In this document: positions 62,637 through 64,000 of the stretch, in pieces
Layout: the number at the start of each line of letters is the position of its first letter
How positions within the stretch are numbered: position 1 is the first letter of the stretch
Assembly: GCA_965248905.1 (NCBI GenBank)
Contig: CBDFKS010000005.1
Span: 186,001 to 250,000 of the forward strand
Direction of reading: 5' to 3'
DNA from: CBDFKS01 sp965248905
Lineage (GTDB): Bacteria; Chloroflexota; Dehalococcoidia; Lucifugimonadales; JAGWBF01
Length of the DNA stretch: 64,000 nt
Position numbers and translations under genes: made by a program
The notes under the pieces: model-generated
Seen by the model: only the letters and a program-made list of their open reading frames with translations
Told to the model about the DNA's origin: nothing
Databases searched by the model: none

Positions 62637-64000
62637 TTGCGATCAGCTCTACTCCGCAGCCCCAGCTACAAGTGGTGGGCATTCCTGGCCGTTGGCGTCG
62701 GCACCTTTACGTCGGTTGTAGACCACGGTACGGTCATCGTTGCCATGCCCACCATTGCCGACCATTTCCAAACTGATCTCCCCACCGTTCAATGGGTATT
62801 GGTTGGTTACGCCCTTACGATAAGCGCCTTGCTTATGCCCATGGGTCGCCTATCGGACATAGTAGGCCGTAAGCAAGTCTACATCGCAGGCTTCGTCATA
62901 TTCGTCATTGGAGCTGCCGTTGCCGGCTCCTCTGGGAACATAAAAATCTTGGTCCTTGCAAGGGTCCTCCAAGGATGTGGCGCCGCCATGACTCAGAGCA
63001 CCGCGATGGCCATGTTGGTCTCCATATTCCCCGCCGCAGAGCGAGGAAAGGCGCTGGGCACTCACCTGAGTGTCGTCGGAGTCGGAGCCGTGGCGGGCCC
63101 CGCGATGGGCGGACTGCTGGTTAGCCTGGATTGGAGCTGGGTCTTTTTCATCAACATCCCGGTGGGGCTCGTGGCCATCGTTACCGCTTTGATAATTCTG
63201 GACAACCGCCTGTTCCCTCGGCCCAGCCAGCGTCCCAAATTTGACTGGCTGGGCGCGGCACTGTCCGTGGGGGCCCTGATAGCCCTCCTCATGGCAATCA
63301 CTAGCGGCCCTCGCATAGGATGGGAATCCCCCGCCATCTCAGCCGCCGCAGTCGCGTTCGTGGCTCTACTGGCAGCCTTTATCTGGTGGGAGCTGAGGAC
63401 CCCTTCACCGATGCTGGACGTGAGACTATTTCGGCAACGGCTGTTTGCCTTGGGTGTCACGGCAAGTTTCATCTCCTTCCTGGGAAGCACCGTGATCATG
63501 TTTCTTATGCCCTTCTACATCCAGTCCGTGCGGGGATACAGCCCAAGCCAGCTTGGGTTGATCATGGTGCCCAATGCCCTTGCTATGATAGTTGTGGGAC
63601 CTCTCAGCGGACGGCTTTCGGACCGTTTTGGATGGAGAAAGTTTGCGATAGGAGGTCTGATAATATCCACGACAGGTCTGTTCCTCCTTTCCCGAATCAC
63701 CGAGACAACCCCTCTGGCTTATGTAATGGGAGCAATGATACTTCAGAGCGCCGGCCTGGGCATCTTTAATTCGCCCAATAACAGCGCTATCCTAAGCACT
63801 GTAGACCAATCCAGATTTGGCGTCGTATCGGCCTTAGTTCAGCTTGTACGAAACTCCGCCAACGTGACCAGCATTGCAGTGACCACGGCCATCGTCACGG
63901 CGACTATGGCTTCCATGGGATATCAGCCTTCACTGGATGCGGTCTCCGAGGTTGGAAGCGAAGGAGTATTGGGGGCCTTTACATCAGGTCTGCGTACGGC
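62637..64000 (+). CDS. MFS transporter, DHA2 (14-TM) family, runs off the window edge
   Basis: A frame with no stop before the edge, at least 454 codons. It encodes about twelve visible hydrophobic segments, with the family signature GRLSDIVGRKQVYIAGF between segments 2 and 3 and LARVLQGCGAAMTQSTAMAM in segment 4, then GVGAVAGPAMGGLLV (motif C-like) in segment 5, and a GRLSDRFGWRKFAIGG repeat of the loop later. These are marks of DHA2 proton-drug antiporters. I use TTG 62637, fifteen bases after the flavin monooxygenase stop, as no ATG or GTG lies before the first membrane segment; the start is uncertain. Confidence 0.85.
   Translation, partial: MRSALLRSPSYKWWAFLAVGVGTFTSVVDHGTVIVAMPTIADHFQTDLPTVQWVLVGYALTISALLMPMGRLSDIVGRKQVYIAGFVIFVIGAAVAGSSGNIKILVLARVLQGCGAAMTQSTAMAMLVSIFPAAERGKALGTHLSVVGVGAVAGPAMGGLLVSLDWSWVFFINIPVGLVAIVTALIILDNRLFPRPSQRPKFDWLGAALSVGALIALLMAITSGPRIGWESPAISAAAVAFVALLAAFIWWELRTPSPMLDVRLFRQRLFALGVTASFISFLGSTVIMFLMPFYIQSVRGYSPSQLGLIMVPNALAMIVVGPLSGRLSDRFGWRKFAIGGLIISTTGLFLLSRITETTPLAYVMGAMILQSAGLGIFNSPNNSAILSTVDQSRFGVVSALVQLVRNSANVTSIAVTTAIVTATMASMGYQPSLDAVSEVGSEGVLGAFTSGLRT

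Noticed and set aside
1..64000. tRNA, rRNA, CRISPR, replication origin or prophage
   Set aside because: I looked for cloverleaf ends, rRNA-like words, regular spacers, DnaA-box clusters and phage structural genes and saw none; a covariance search would be needed to exclude a tRNA completely.

Overview
The window is a bacterial chromosome segment with dense, mostly operon-like genes and moderate GC. The gene set is four luciferase-like flavin monooxygenases, a hydantoinase/oxoprolinase (HyuA/HyuB) cluster, two amidases, MaoC, CoA-transferase, amidohydrolase and TPP enzymes, DUF1800 proteins, NHL beta-propellers, and a lipoprotein solute-binding protein with a VIEKEV/KEVPVTV linker. Together with the short intergenic palindromes (core CTGAGCTTGTCGAAGG), this points to an uncultured Chloroflexota of the SAR202/Dehalococcoidia type. 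That assignment is inference from gene content; there is no rRNA gene here, and I saw no tRNA gene or CRISPR array.

Layout. 1-4.6 kb: an edge fragment, a flavin monooxygenase, DUF3500 and DUF488 genes, and an IS with perfect 20-bp ends inserted in the loop of a palindrome. 4.7-9.9 kb: two consecutive DUF1800 + NHL bicistrons; a third lies at 49.5-52.0 kb. 10-16 kb: a methyltransferase, a GNAT enzyme, an exported sialidase-like/RTX protein whose signal peptide is cut by an in-frame TGA, and a Zn-alcohol dehydrogenase broken by a tandem duplication and deletions. 16-25 kb: deacetylase, CoA-transferase beta subunit, MaoC, beta-hydroxyacid dehydrogenase, solute-binding lipoprotein, aminotransferase and amidase. 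25.9-33.4 kb: one hyuA followed by three hyuB paralogues. 34-38 kb: amidohydrolase, MFS carrier and a second amidase. 38.2-42.7 kb: a DUF4145 gene truncated by a head-to-tail pair of identical IS1182-like elements, next to an older transposase remnant. 42.9-48.2 kb: the housekeeping operon nusA-rnpM-infB-rbfA-truB, without rimP at its head. 48.5-54 kb: DUF5679, a PHP phosphoesterase, the third DUF1800/NHL pair and a B12-binding radical SAM enzyme. 54-64 kb: a decayed HNH gene, a hendecad coiled-coil protein, a TPP enzyme with a 206-bp tandem duplication at its 3' end, three flavin monooxygenases, an arylmalonate decarboxylase-like enzyme and a 14-TM exporter that runs off the edge.

How it fits together. 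Most genes look like scavenging and degradation of small organic compounds: amide, hydantoin or oxoproline ring opening, oxidation by flavin monooxygenases, and CoA-linked processing, with import by a lipoprotein-type ABC system and export by MFS carriers. The best candidate for an undescribed system is the repeated DUF1800 + NHL pair. The broken genes and three perfect tandem duplications show either local genome decay or assembly artefacts, and only read-level checks can separate these.
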